Source: Ceratothoa steindachneri (lineage: Eukaryota > Arthropoda > Malacostraca > Isopoda > Cymothoidae). Taken from it: 64,000 nt of DNA. Position 1 is the stretch's first letter. Each line of letters begins with the position of its first letter. A model generated the notes under the pieces. That model ran no database searches and had not been told where the DNA came from. It worked only from the letters and a program-made list of their open reading frames with translations. Shown here one piece after another: positions 1 to 10,735 of the stretch. The position numbers were made by a program, and so were the translations under genes. The stretch spans positions 220,539,497-220,603,496 of the forward strand of contig OZ018317.1 in NCBI GenBank assembly GCA_963969495.1. The letters are read 5' to 3'.

Positions 1-1559
1 AAATTAATCACATATGATATCTAACAGGACAACCACAATCAAACTCAGCATGTAAATGCGCCCTTTCCTCAAGTTGTACCTCTGGAATGTACTTCTATAT
101 CGAGACAAACCTCTCGCTCCACCAAAGTTCTAAATATGCGTCCGTTAGTTCCAAGGAAAATATGTACACTTTCTCTTTAAGAAAACTATTTATACATATG
201 TTTACCTCAGAAGTCTTCCCAGATTACATTTCTACCAAAGATATAACCGAAAGTTTAACCTCAGGAAAATACCAATGAAGTCATCATTGCGGAATTCGAG
301 GCAGATGATGCCCTACAACAGTAGTTCCTAACCAGTTTGGCTTATGGACCAATTAGGAGCATGATTTTTCCTGTGCTCGACTCCCATATGGATTTTTATC
401 AGTAGTTTATATGCAGATTAACTTAATTTTGCAAAAACTAAAATATATAAGGGATATTAAAACAACTATTTTTATTCAGCTACGATATTATTTGTCACAT
501 ATGACTATAATCATAACAAATCTAAATTGTAGCTAACAAAAATTTAATAGCCCTTTAAAATAAATAATTTTTTCTATAAAAGATAAAATCCTTTAGCAAA
601 ATCAAATAAATAGATCTTTAAATCCTTATTTGTTCAGAGCAATCCTTGTGACTCATGCATTTTCGCAAGTTTTTCAATATCAGGATCTGCGGTTTTAAGA
701 GAAGATCACCTCTACTTACTATTTCCAGGCGGTTGAGAGCTTCTGCTAGTAACTGTGACACTTTTCTAAACCTGGAATCAACCAGAAAAGCAGTAGAAAA
801 AGCAGTGAAATACACTTTTACTCTCTGCCCAAATTGTTTGGTATTTCATAGCAATTTCACTACTTCTCGATAAGTTACTGAAGTTACTGAATCCATCTTA
901 AATTTTGCCTGTCAGATTAGATTACTTTATAACTAAATAAAGCTCTCTTCTGATATCATATCAACATCAACTGCATTAATCCCAAATGGGTCCACCACCC
1001 AACCAGAAACGTTAATTTCTAGAAGATCTGTGAACCTAACTTCTATACCACGGTGCACTTTCTGCAAATGATCAATGTATACTATAATATAATCATCTTT
1101 CAGCTTTCCTCAGAAGTTTCGAGGGTTAGAAACACTATTTATTAATCTATTAATATAATTTAAAATGGAATTTAATTATATAAATTAAAATAGTCTTTGG
1201 ACCTAATTATAATTTAGGCTTCAATAGGTTGAATGTTGTGGCCCCCTTCATGGACTCTGTGGTCCTTATATGTCTTACCATTTCCCTGTGACGCCCTTCA
1301 AATGTGCCATGATACCCGGTTACAAAACCTTGCCCTATGGCAGGATGCAAACTACTTCAATTCTGACTCTGTCTACACAATCTCACTCAATGAGTTAAAA
1401 AAAAAGAATCGGGTGAGGCAGCACCTCTTAATTCCGCCCATCGAATTCAAACACAGAAACGCTATTCAGGAATCTTTTTTATCCTTACTAACCTTACCAC
1501 TATGGATTCCTTTTTTCCCCAAGTTAAAAAATATTAAATAGGAATGTCAAAAGGTTGGA
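1..1559. other. AT-rich segment without a recognised gene
   Basis: I see no domain, splice-bounded exon or repeat boundary that I can defend here. A 102-codon open stretch at 1233-1541 (+) has no family motif and compositional bias suggests it is chance. The segment abuts the start of the LINE relic at about 1560. Confidence 0.4.
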
Positions 1560-2880
1560 AAATGAGAGTGCAGTTTATGGTAATAGAATTCATAAAGTAG
1601 ATCGCGACCTAGTACTACTATCCAAGAATGATATTAACGCAGCAAATTGTATAATAAAAATATACCCATACAAAGTTATCTCACTACCCATAGCACGAAA
1701 TAATTTGATGGCGTTGTAATTGCGATAAGGAAAATGATCCCCTTTAGGGTCCTTCCCAATTGGAGGAGTCATACTTGACCATTGAGATCCAGACTTCCGA
1801 TGGCCCTCTAACTGTGTATACAGGACACCAACCCCGAAGGCGTGGGTACATCCCGATCAACAACTTTATGTGTTTCTTTGGATATAAAAAATCAGTTAGT
1901 TTTTTCGGCTGATCTCAATGATCGTTCAAGAGCCTCTGACAAAATTACCTTTAAATGAACATGGCGCAATCTTGAGCTGCGTCTGGACCATTATGTCTTT
2001 AAAAGAAATTAACCTATTTTGAACCTCGGGCAGCCAATAAACCAGACATTTTTCTTATTAATTTAGATTTTCTCTTCCACATTTACAGTAAACCAAGCCC
2101 TATAAATCCTAGCGATCACCAGTCTACTCTAATAACTGTCTCAGTTAGCCCCATTCAGCTTCCAATTAAAGAAAGAAAGCCATATAAACTAGCCAACTGT
2201 GAATTATACAAAGACTTGGATAATTATGGCCTTAACCTTCTGTATGAGTCAACGCTAAATAAGATTATTGAGGAGCTTCAGAAACTTACTGATTCCTTGT
2301 TTGCTGTTGACTCAGAATCTGTACCCAAGTATTTTTCCGAACACTTTTTGCACCTACTCAATATGGACTCCAGAGATGTTCAGAATCTCGGCTGAATGAC
2401 GAGCTACCTTCTCCCTAATGAGATACGAGGGATGTTCGAAGGAACTTAACATACATACCAAAGAGCTCCAAGACGTGTTTTAGCAAATGAACGAATTGAT
2501 AAAAACATCTATTTGTACAACAAAGAGGGAACCGTATTGCCATAAATATAAGGGTGTATGCATCTTCCGAATTAAACAAACTCTTTCGTTTTATCAATAT
2601 CCGTGAGAATAACGCAAGGAAAATATATGGCGCTACAGTAAAACCAAAACTACTCTATTCTTCCATATGACTTGTAGTAGAACTCCCCACGCATACTAAA
2701 AATAAAAATAACCTACATGTACAAGAGAACTCAACCCATTAAATTTAGAACTAAAAACCCAAGCGATCAAAGTCTAGGAGATAAACTTACCTCCACTCGA
2801 ACCGGAATTTTTCCGGAAAAATATAAATCTACAAGACACAAGATGGTACAAATTTATCAAAATGTTCTTCCAATTTATAG
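1560..2880 (+). pseudogene. Decayed jockey-like LINE ORF2 (endonuclease and RT C-terminal remnants)
   Basis: Conceptual translation in shifting frames recovers the AP-type endonuclease of a jockey-like non-LTR retrotransposon. RDLVLLSKNDINAANCI (about 1600) parallels the endonuclease start of the LINE at 4.5-8.3 kb, PRRRGYIPINNF (about 1845) parallels its PPRRAYLPLSNF, and SDHQSTLITVSVSP (about 2115) is the SDH motif. After about 2400 the relic jumps to the post-RT region (IYLYNKEGTVLP, then INIRVYASSELNKLFRF), parallel to LYLYSNEGKVL and HINTRVSLVKRKLRKL in the other copy, so the RT core has been deleted. Stops and frameshifts are frequent. The 3' limit is uncertain; the last aligned residues are near 2680. 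It is most likely an old, dead copy of the same family, in opposite orientation to the copy downstream. Confidence 0.72.
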
Positions 2881-3335
2881 TTAATCACCGAATATGTATA
2901 TCCCGATTCTATGTTCACATTATTATGTCTATTAATTATGACTACCGGCAATGTTTCTGTTTAAGACAATTCCAAAGGCTTCAATATCGCCCACCGCGAA
3001 AAAATACCAATAATAAGGAATTGAGCAAATTTGAATCACTAAATTTAAAAAAAATAATACATAGAGATACCCTTTCATAAGAGATCGCTTTTTTCCTATA
3101 TTAGTTTTCTCCATTTTCTCTCACTCTATAACGATCTGTCACATTTTCCCCATTGTTATGTGCAATGTCTATTCACTTGGTCCTAAGGATGACCCGCGAT
3201 AGAGTTGTAAGAGGTTTTGGCTAATAAAAATATTTCATTTACCAGCCTTTTCTCTAGCCTCGCACCTTCTGAGAGGATTTTTAGTTTTAAAATAAAAAAG
3301 CTTCAGATTAAAATTAATAAAGTAACCGTAGCTGT
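2881..3335. other. No recognised feature
   Basis: AT-rich sequence between a LINE relic and a Penelope-like relic. Open frames on both strands here are short and carry no motif. Confidence 0.35.
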
Positions 3336-3339
3336 CGAG

Positions 3340-3745
3340 TTCAACCAATCTTGAACTCAGCTTTGTCTCTTTCCACCGAGACATGATCAGTCTTGACATA
3401 ACCTCCCTCTATTTCAGTGTTCCACTTAATTAGATCATTCCTTCTCTCTCTTTCTCGCGAATTCTCCTCTGTCAACCTCCTTTTTAACGGTTTAAAAAGA
3501 GATAATAAGAAAATACTCATTGTTGTCTCTCAAGCCAATTACTTCTTGTTTAATGACAAATTATTCCACCAAGTAGATGGCCTCGATATGGGTAATCCTT
3601 TTTTCGCCTCTCTAGCAAATTAATGTCTTCCTTAGAAGAAGAAGCGCTTAACAATTTCCCTCTTCAATTCCATCTTATATTTTACAAGGGATACGGAAAT
3701 ATCAAGATAGCCTTTTATGCTGCGAAAATTCCAACAAAGAAATTC
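3340..3745 (+). pseudogene. Penelope-like element reverse-transcriptase fragment
   Basis: The translation DMISLDITSLYFSVPLN (about 3382-3432) matches the A motif of Penelope-like RTs (usually SFDV-SLFT-IP), and about 30 codons later FLFNDKLFHQVDGLDMGNPF (about 3540-3600) matches the Penelope signature in which a FNG-Y-Q-GVAMGSP-like block precedes SLAN. The next stretch, containing FHLIFYKGYGNIKIAF, sits where the catalytic RYVDD block belongs but is not intact. Penelope-like elements encode a telomerase-related RT and usually a GIY-YIG nuclease. Only about 400 bp survive here, with at least one frameshift and stops, so this is a dead fragment. A GIY-YIG end of a similar element lies at 29.6 kb. 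Confidence 0.68.
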
Positions 3746-3763
3746 TAGAGTACATTAATCAAC

Positions 3764-3787
3764 CTCATTAATTAATTAATTAATTAG
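3764..3787. repeat. (TTAA)n simple repeat, probable 3' tail of a minus-strand LINE
   Basis: About six units of ATTA. Jockey/I-type LINEs often end in short simple-repeat tails, and this lies downstream (in minus-strand sense) of the tandem-repeat block of the adjoining LINE, directly against the Penelope relic. I infer that it marks the LINE 3' terminus. Confidence 0.45.
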
Positions 3788-4086
3788 TGAAAGTGATGAA
3801 TTGTGTGGTAGGTTTATAAAGGTGTAAAAATGGTTTCTAGTTTGGCCTGGTGTTAGGGCATCACTAGCATTCTTCTCATTTTTTCTTTTTAATAATAAAG
3901 TTTTCCTCCGTCATTAATGATGTTGACTGTCGTTGACAGCCAGTTTCCTCCATTATTATATATATTTTTCTCTTTATTATTTTCAATTTATTCTACCTTC
4001 TTAGCATTCGAGCCTTTCAAAGTTATCTAATATTCTGAATATCTCTATTTAAATTTTGTTGAGCTTTAAATTTATTACTTTCATTT

Positions 4087-4342
4087 GGGCACTTCGCCTC
4101 TTTTGGTCGATTTGAATTATGTTGATTAATTTTGATTTGATTGGGATTTGGGCACTTCGCCTCTTTTTATTCTACAGTTTTAATTTTTTAATTATTTAAT
4201 ATGGGCACTTTGCCTCTTTTTTATTTAAAGTTAATTAAGTTTTATTTTATACTTTGGGAAATTCTTTAATATGGGCACTTCGCCTCTTTTTTATTTCAAA
4301 TTTATTAAGTTTTAACTATAATTTGGTCACTTCGCCTCTTTT
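4087..4342 (-). repeat. Five imperfect tandem repeats in LINE 3' region
   Basis: An 18-bp core GGGCACTTCGCCTCTTTT (read on +) starts at 4087, 4150, 4203, 4273 and about 4325, spaced 52-70 bp, with T-rich filler between. The third copy has one C-to-T change and the last has GGT for GGG. It lies just 3' of the RT frame of the minus-strand LINE, so it is probably part of the element's 3' UTR. Confidence 0.8.
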
Positions 4343-4564
4343 TATTAGAATAATTTCTCTCTTGGGTTGGTTTCCTTTTTAGAGTCGGGTTCAGTACGGT
4401 TACAGTAATTTGATTTAGTGTACTAATAAGTATAGATTGGTAGTACTTCTTCTCTTGCACAGGTTCTACTGCTTGGGAACAGAGTCGTTCTACCAATTGC
4501 GCGTCTTCTATTTCTACGTATATTCAGGTTAAAGTTTATAGTTGGGAGTATCGCTTGGTCTATT

Positions 4565-6990
4565 TTATCCCATGTATTTCTCCCTAGCCTTTGGATCTCC
4601 GTATTGACCGGCTTTAGTCCAATTCTTTGGTTGTAGTTTCCTCAGCTTTCTTTTGACTAGGGAGACTCTGGTATTTATGTGAGCCTTATATCCAGATTTA
4701 TAGAGTTGTAAGCTCAGGACTTTTCCCTCGTTGGAGTATAGATAGAGTTCGTTGTTTACGATGACGTCGTCAACTTTCCGGCGGTTCATTGGAATGATCG
4801 TGAACTTCTGGCGGTTGGTTTTAATTTTCGACTTCTTCTCATAACGGTTGATATTGTCAATTTCGACAGTTGTCGCCCTCGCCTGACTTCCAGAGTTCCT
4901 GAATGGACTCAGAACGATTTGGGTGATGTCATTTGCATATTTCAGATACATCGAATCGTACTTCACTGGAGCAGGCAGGTCAATTGTGTACACTAGGTAC
5001 AGCAAAGGGCTGAGACAGCTGCCTTGTGGAACTCCCGCCTCGAGTTCGAATTCGGGTCCCTCGCAGCCATCGATCGCGATTTGGGCTCTCCTATCCGAGA
5101 CATAGTTGCAAAGGACCCTTTCCAGGAGTGGGTTAAGCTGGAGGTTGAGGATCTTGAACTGTAGCCCTCTCAACCAAACCTTATCGAAGGCCTTCTTTAC
5201 ATCCCGCAGCACCACGTTTACGTACCTCCTCTCAGCTTTACTGCAAGCGAGTTTTTCCGCTAGGAGGGCGAGGGCTGTTTCCGTTCCTCGTCCCTTGCGG
5301 AACCAGTGCTGCTGAGGGTTGTGAGCTCCCAGCTAGGCTAGTTGTTCTTGAAGCCTGTCAGCTAGGAGTCTCTCGTAGACTTTTGCAACGAACTCCAGCA
5401 GGGCGATTGGCCTGTAATTTACTAGTTGATCAGGGGGTTTATCTCCCTTGGGTATGAAGATCACCTTCGCAATCTTGAGACCTTCCGGGAAGTAGCCCGT
5501 GTTCAGGGAAGCGTTGTAGATGTTTACGATTCCCTGAATGATCTGCTGTGGAGCGTTAACCAAGTTATTTCTGGTGATACCCGTCCAGCCTGGTGCCTTT
5601 TGTCGAAAGGCTTTTACAGTGGCCATGACGTCCTCTAATGTTATGGGACGTCCGTGGCCCGCCATCTCCCTGCCTTTGTTAGCTTGATGTAGTGGGTGCG
5701 TGCGATGCAATTCCTGATTTAGTTTTTTAATCAGTCGGCCTTCGAATTCCTGGTAGAACTCATCGTTTTCCTCAGGGGTAATCCTGAAAACGTGTATCCA
5801 GAAGTTCCTGAACATGTCCTAGAGAACCACCGGGTTCTCTATGTAGTTTCCGTTCTCCTTAATTCAGAGCCTTAGGTCTTGGTGTAAGTCCCTTTAATTT
5901 CTTGACTTGGTGACAGAACTTTGCCGGGTTGAGTAGGCTGTCGACTTTGGCTATCAAGTTGTTCCAAATTTCCTCCTGTTGGAGGTTGATGGCCTCTCTA
6001 AGCTCTGAGCTTAGGCGTCGAAGCAGCAAAGCTCCTTTCCTGGTTGGGACCCTCCCGTCTTACTTCTTCGTACACTTCCCTGTGAACACGAGCGATATAT
6101 TTCATCTCCTCTGTCCATCTGGGCTGAGGAGGTGTTTTATACCCTGTTATGGGTATGCTTTCGCGGTCTGCATTTAGTATGGACGTTGTAATCCTTTCCA
6201 AATCCCTGTCAATCTCCTCTAACGACGCCGTGCTGAGGTCAGCTGGCGCATAGTCACTTAGTCGTTGCTTGTAACGATCCCAGTTGGCCAGGGCGTAGTT
6301 TTTCCGGAGAGGGGCTGGGAGCTGGATTGGTGCGAGAGATACTGTTGTGAGAATCGCTATGTGATCCCTAGGGATTGTTGGGCCTGGCTCACTATGGTAG
6401 TTGAAAGGGAAGCCTTCACTTTTTAGGGTTATGTCAGGCTTGGTTGCTGATCTGGAAGTGATATAGGTCGGAAAATCCGGCCCTATCCTTTGAATGTTTT
6501 TTCTTCCATAATTAGTTCCAAGTTTCGGCCTCTATCGTTGGTGCTACCATAGCCCGCCGCACAGCATCCTGGCATTGAAGTCTCCCCCTAAGAATGCCAT
6601 TCTGCGGTGCCCGAACAGTGTGTAGAAGTTGCTTAACGGGAGATATGCTCGTCGAGGGGGTTGATATGCTGCAGCTATCACGAGGTCTCCTACCAGGGTA
6701 TGTACTTCGATTGCCACAAAGGACTCATCAAGTTCTGGTAGTTGTTTAAAGAAGATGTTCCTCTTGACACGTATTGCAGCACCATCAAACCTTTCCTGGG
6801 AATGATTCTTCATGACTACTCTGTAGCCCGGTATTTTAATACGACCAGCTGTTGTGTCAATACCGTGCTCTGTAATGAGAATGATGTCGGGGTCAAGCAC
6901 TCGGAATATGTTACCATATGCCGTGGCCTTCTCCTCCCATCCATTCACGTTAAGTGTCAGAATCCTCATTCTGTTGCTTACTCTCTCCAT
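4565..6990 (-). pseudogene. Jockey-like LINE ORF2: endonuclease plus reverse transcriptase, inactivated
   Basis: From 6990 downward, MRILTLNVNGWEEKATAYGN starts an AP-type endonuclease with the acidic ITEHG and GGDFNAR blocks. This frame fails at 6544; a piece in the same frame reappears at 6201-5998. RT begins at 5815 in another frame (VNYRPIALLEFVAKVYERL, then AFDKVW, then AGVPQGSCLSPLLY) and runs to 4565 with one in-frame TAG at about 5333. The catalytic YxDD box reads YAND, so the second metal-binding Asp is replaced by Asn. ORF2 is therefore dead on several grounds: at least one frameshift between EN and RT, stops, and the active-site change. In an intact element ORF2 nicks the target and primes reverse transcription. 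Confidence 0.82.
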
Positions 6991-7058
6991 CTTCTGTCAC
7001 TTAGTGTTTTTGGGTGACGTTTTTCTTCCTCCCGTTCTTCTTTTTCCTGAACTCAGCG

Positions 7059-8270
7059 TTAGAGATTTGCTCGCATGTGTTGTGATGTAAGGGCCTCTTC
7101 CACTGTTCCAGGGTCCACCTCGGAGTCGTATTCCCATTTGTAGATCTTCGATTTTATACCTTGGAAGATACTTCTGGACTCCATTTCCTCCGGGAAGGGG
7201 AATTGATCGCAGGCGTATATTCTCAGGTTGATATAATTCGCCCGCAATCTCTTCGCTCTCTTCTTTTGTCCCTTCTTTTCCTGGGGTTTAGTTGATTCAG
7301 TGTCAGAGGAATCTGAAGATTCCGATGAACTGCTTGTTTCTGAGTTTACTTGTTTCGCCGAGTTTGATTTGATTTGGGTGGGAGCAAAAGTTTTCGCCTC
7401 GACTGCTTCATTATTCGCTTTTTTGTTTGACTGTTTGCAAGTTTTAACTTGCTCTGCTGTCTGCTGTACATTTGGAGTCATCTGCAAATGCAGTACATCA
7501 TCAGAAGGGGAGTTATCCGGGAACCACATTTGTTCCATCCCGTTTTTCGCCAGCATCTGGTTCAGTGCAGTCGCGAATGTGCCCGGGCGAGCCAGATTCA
7601 TGACGTGCGCATGAAGTATGCACGTCATAATTTTTGTGGAGCCCTCGTTCTCAATTTTGAGGTACGTTTTTCTGGCGTCCACCTCTGAAATGGCTGCCTT
7701 AGCTGCCTGGGCGTAGGACGTGTTTGCCCTGCGCGTTTCTTCATTCTTTTTGGCGTCCTGCTTCTTCCTAATGATGTCCTTTTTTGCGGGGCATGACATG
7801 GCCATTGTTCTATGACCCTGCCCGCAGCTCACGCATTTTTCCGTGGTGCTGACGCAATTGCGCCAATTGTGACCCATCTGGCTGCATTTGGAGCACGTTT
7901 CTTGCGGCTCCTTGCAGTCCTTGGTGGCGTGGGGCTCCATCCTGTAGCACTTGAAGCAGTACTGGACCGGAGTGAACTCTCCCTTTTCCACCTGCTCCCC
8001 GCTAATTTTGGCGTTAAACATTAGCAGTCCATGCTCTTTTGCCTTCTGTGCCATGGTAGTCTCCGAGAAGACCACCTTGAACACATGAGTGTAGTCACCA
8101 CCGTCCCTCCTATTTTTAAATTTGATGATTTCAGCTACCTTTGCCCAGGCCTGCCGTAGCTCTATCTCCTCTTTGATCTCCTCCGCGGTATGCTGCCCAA
8201 TCAATATGTCCCCTAACGTTAAATAATAAACAGCTTGACTCATATTTTTCCTAGTTACTCTCATTATCAT
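7059..8270 (-). CDS. Gag-like ORF1 protein of jockey-like LINE (403 codons, uninterrupted)
   Basis: The frame opens with ATG at 8270 and stays open to TGA-side stop at 7059. Three zinc knuckles are intact: C105-C108-H114-C119 (CX2CX5HX4C), C126-C129-H134-C139 (CX2CX4HX4C) and C146-C149-H153-C160 (CX2CX3HX6C), the spacing seen in jockey/I ORF1 proteins. An RRM-like beta-rich segment precedes them (residues 50-100, including HVFKVVF). Downstream come a lysine-rich stretch, a region with EMESRSIFQGI near the C-terminus, and a serine/acidic tract (about 315-330) followed by a basic KKGQKKRAKRLR patch. ORF1 proteins bind element RNA and act as chaperones in RNPs. It is striking that this frame has no lesion while ORF2 has many. 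ATG choice is by the first in-frame Met; a second candidate is Met10. Confidence 0.8.
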   Translation of the reverse strand: MIMRVTRKNMSQAVYYLTLGDILIGQHTAEEIKEEIELRQAWAKVAEIIKFKNRRDGGDYTHVFKVVFSETTMAQKAKEHGLLMFNAKISGEQVEKGEFTPVQYCFKCYRMEPHATKDCKEPQETCSKCSQMGHNWRNCVSTTEKCVSCGQGHRTMAMSCPAKKDIIRKKQDAKKNEETRRANTSYAQAAKAAISEVDARKTYLKIENEGSTKIMTCILHAHVMNLARPGTFATALNQMLAKNGMEQMWFPDNSPSDDVLHLQMTPNVQQTAEQVKTCKQSNKKANNEAVEAKTFAPTQIKSNSAKQVNSETSSSSESSDSSDTESTKPQEKKGQKKRAKRLRANYINLRIYACDQFPFPEEMESRSIFQGIKSKIYKWEYDSEVDPGTVEEALTSQHMRANL

Positions 8271-8290
8271 ACGCAGTTTATTAATGTGCC

Positions 8291-9198
8291 CCTAACTAAA
8301 TAATATTTTTCATTCCTTTACTCGAGGAACTTTAGTACGATTTTAAAAAGAAACAACGAACAGGAATATAATATTTCAAGTTGAATAATTATAAAAATCT
8401 GTGTGAACGAGTGTAAGTAATAATTACAATGCAATAATCTCTATATATTTTATTTAAATCAAATGAATGGAGGATTTGATAAAGATAATTTGTGCCTTGA
8501 GCATTAAAATGAGAGGTATGGCGGTATTTGGCAAGTATTTAAGGGATATTTCCCAAATGTCACAATGTCAGCAAATTAAATATGAAACTTATCTCTCTAA
8601 ATAATTTTAATCATATAGAAAACAATATAATTCATGTGTTTTATTTCTGCTAAAAATAATATATCTATAATTAAAACTTATATTCGATAAAATAAATTCC
8701 AAAAATCTATTTTTGCATCTATTAAACGGTCTAATAATTAGTAACCCATTTTATCAAAGAAATACTAAGGAAAACTACTTTATTAAATACCTGTGTATAA
8801 TTAAATAACAAGTAAAAGTTTTTATAATAATATAAAACTTTGTGAAAGGTGAATTGAAAGGTGACTCAGGAGAGAGATAGCAACATCTGAAGACTTTCCA
8901 ACTTCCCGCTGAATAAAGAATAATAAATCCAGTGCCGAAGATTTCTTTAACATTAAAGAATCCCTGATCACTTTTATCCAAGCTGCAATCATGGAAGACA
9001 GCCTTCAATCAAGAAAGAAGATAACCCTACCGCGTGGAGTTAGTGCCTCATGTAAAAATCACTTCCCTAAGAAACGCGTCGGTAGCCACCAAGCTGCACC
9101 AAGAACCCTATCTGCCTATTCAGAAGTGTTACCAAAAAGTCGGTGATATATTACCTTTGGTAACCAAACCACATACAACAGGCCAGCAACACCTATAC
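8291..9198. other. No recognised gene
   Basis: AT-rich sequence between the 5' side of one LINE and the truncated 3' side of the next. Short open frames at 8775-9008 (-) and 9034-9222 (+) carry no family motif. Confidence 0.4.
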
Positions 9199-10735
9199 TC
9201 TAACAGAATAATAGGTCTGTAATTGTTTGGGTGTTTGCGGTCCTTGTTTTTTGTGTAGTAATATGTTGTGTAAGATTTGGAATGATAATGCAAATTGGTC
9301 AGAGGTGAGTGATGCGTTAAATCGGTGTGTGAGTGTGGGAAAGATGGTTTCTAGGAGGTAATGAATCATTGTGGCTTGAAGGCCGGAGCCGGAGGGCCGG
9401 TGTGGACTTAATGTAGTGCTTTGTTTCCTCGATGGTGATGGGAGTAGTTAGTGTGGTAGTGTTGGCAAGCACCTCTATTTGTATCAGAGAGACGTGCCCA
9501 AGCTCTTCAACGTGAAGCCAACTGCATTCCTGAACTTTCTGCAATTGCTCTAGTGCGTGTGGTTTAGCTGGGTTGTGTATGCACCGTGTCTCAGTGATAT
9601 TTAAATGTGTCGAGGATATTACTAATGTCAGTAAGTGTGCGGTTGCTATGTTGGAGGGTGATAGGGTTAGGTTATTCCGTGCCCACATCCTCTTTACGCA
9701 CCAACAGAAGAAGGAAGGGTCAATGCAGCAAACGTCGTCCTCACTGCGGGTCACCTTGAGGAATTGGCAATTCTGGTCTAGCTGTACGCATTGTAGGATG
9801 CGGGCACGTAGGAGTATGATGTTGTTTTGTCGTATGCCTCTGTTGTAGTCATTGTTGTATAGTAATGAGTCCTTGTGTGTGTATGGAGAATCTGAAGTGC
9901 TTTGTGCGTGTGTGTATTTTAGGTGATGTGTGTTTGATACATGCAGCGTTTATGGTGTCCATGCGTATACACCAGTGGTTATCTATATGTGTAGTGTTAG
10001 TGTTATGGAGGCTGAGGTTGTGTGTCATTTTCGTAGTTAGGTATTTTTTAATTCTTCCCAGTTTCTGTTAGCCTAATTGTCGAGGGGTCGGTGGGGAAGT
10101 ATTAGGATGGGTGAACCAGATATTATGAGGCATATAGGGAAGTGGTCGGATAGTACATTGGGACCTGGGGCTATGTGTGTGTTGAAGCGTGTGGCATGGT
10201 CATTGCGGGAAATTATGTCCGGGGACGTAGTCCCTACGCGATGCTCGAAAAATGTGAGAAAGGCCAGGTCAATGTGCTTTTAGCGGAATCGCCTCCTGGC
10301 ACCGGTAAGATACATACTCGTGTCAATAGTGGTGTTTGAAAGTAGTGCAGGATGGTGTATATTCAGGTACTCAATAAGAAGAGTGTAAGGCTTTGTCTTG
10401 ATAGCGGCCGGAGTTGAAAGTTTATGTGTAGTTGTTGCCGTGGTTGGCTGGAGTGGGTGGTCACCCTGATAGGGCCACTGTTCTTATGTACCTTGCAGGG
10501 TAGAAATGGATCGTCTTGTGTATTTATTAGGGTGTGATGTAAATAGCGCTAAATTAGGATCGCTTTTCCCAGCTGCGGCACCTTTGCGGTAAGAAATGAG
10601 TGGTATCCTGCAACGCGATATATGTTGTTGGTAGAGAGTAGGCTGGTAGAATTAAAAAGTAAGATGTCAGTTATTGAGTAACAAGTTGGTGACGGCACTG
10701 CGAATACCGTAGCACCTATGGTTTGGAGCAAAGTG
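9199..10735 (-). pseudogene. ORF2 endonuclease and start of RT, LINE copy A
   Basis: A frame at 10549-10731 has IYRVAGYHSFLTAK, parallel to LNIAGYHTYLSPQGP in copy B, which is the early endonuclease. The piece at 9317-9754 (CWCVKRMWARNNLTLSPS, then TTPITIEETKHYIKSTPA) corresponds to the linker between endonuclease and RT, parallel to FWRHVKRLLGTDPPKPITFQ in copy B. Between these, conceptual translation is interrupted repeatedly. The product would have been the nicking endonuclease and RT of the element; this copy cannot encode either. Confidence 0.68.

Larger units (their letters stand above)
3764..8290 (-). mobile_element. Jockey-like LINE, two ORFs, long copy with broken ORF2
   Basis: On the minus strand this carries a gag-like ORF1 with three CCHC knuckles (7059-8270), then ORF2 with an AP-type endonuclease (6544-6990), a linker (5998-6201) and RT (4565-5815), then about 750 bp of 3' sequence with five copies of a GGGCACTTCGCCTC repeat and a (TTAA)n tail. 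That order and the knuckle spacing place it with jockey/I-group non-LTR retrotransposons. The 5' end is not defined: ORF1 opens near 8270 and nothing recognisable lies upstream, so the copy may be 5'-truncated. I saw no convincing target-site duplication. Two other, more decayed, related copies are in the window (1560-2880 and 44654-47390, both +). Confidence 0.78.
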
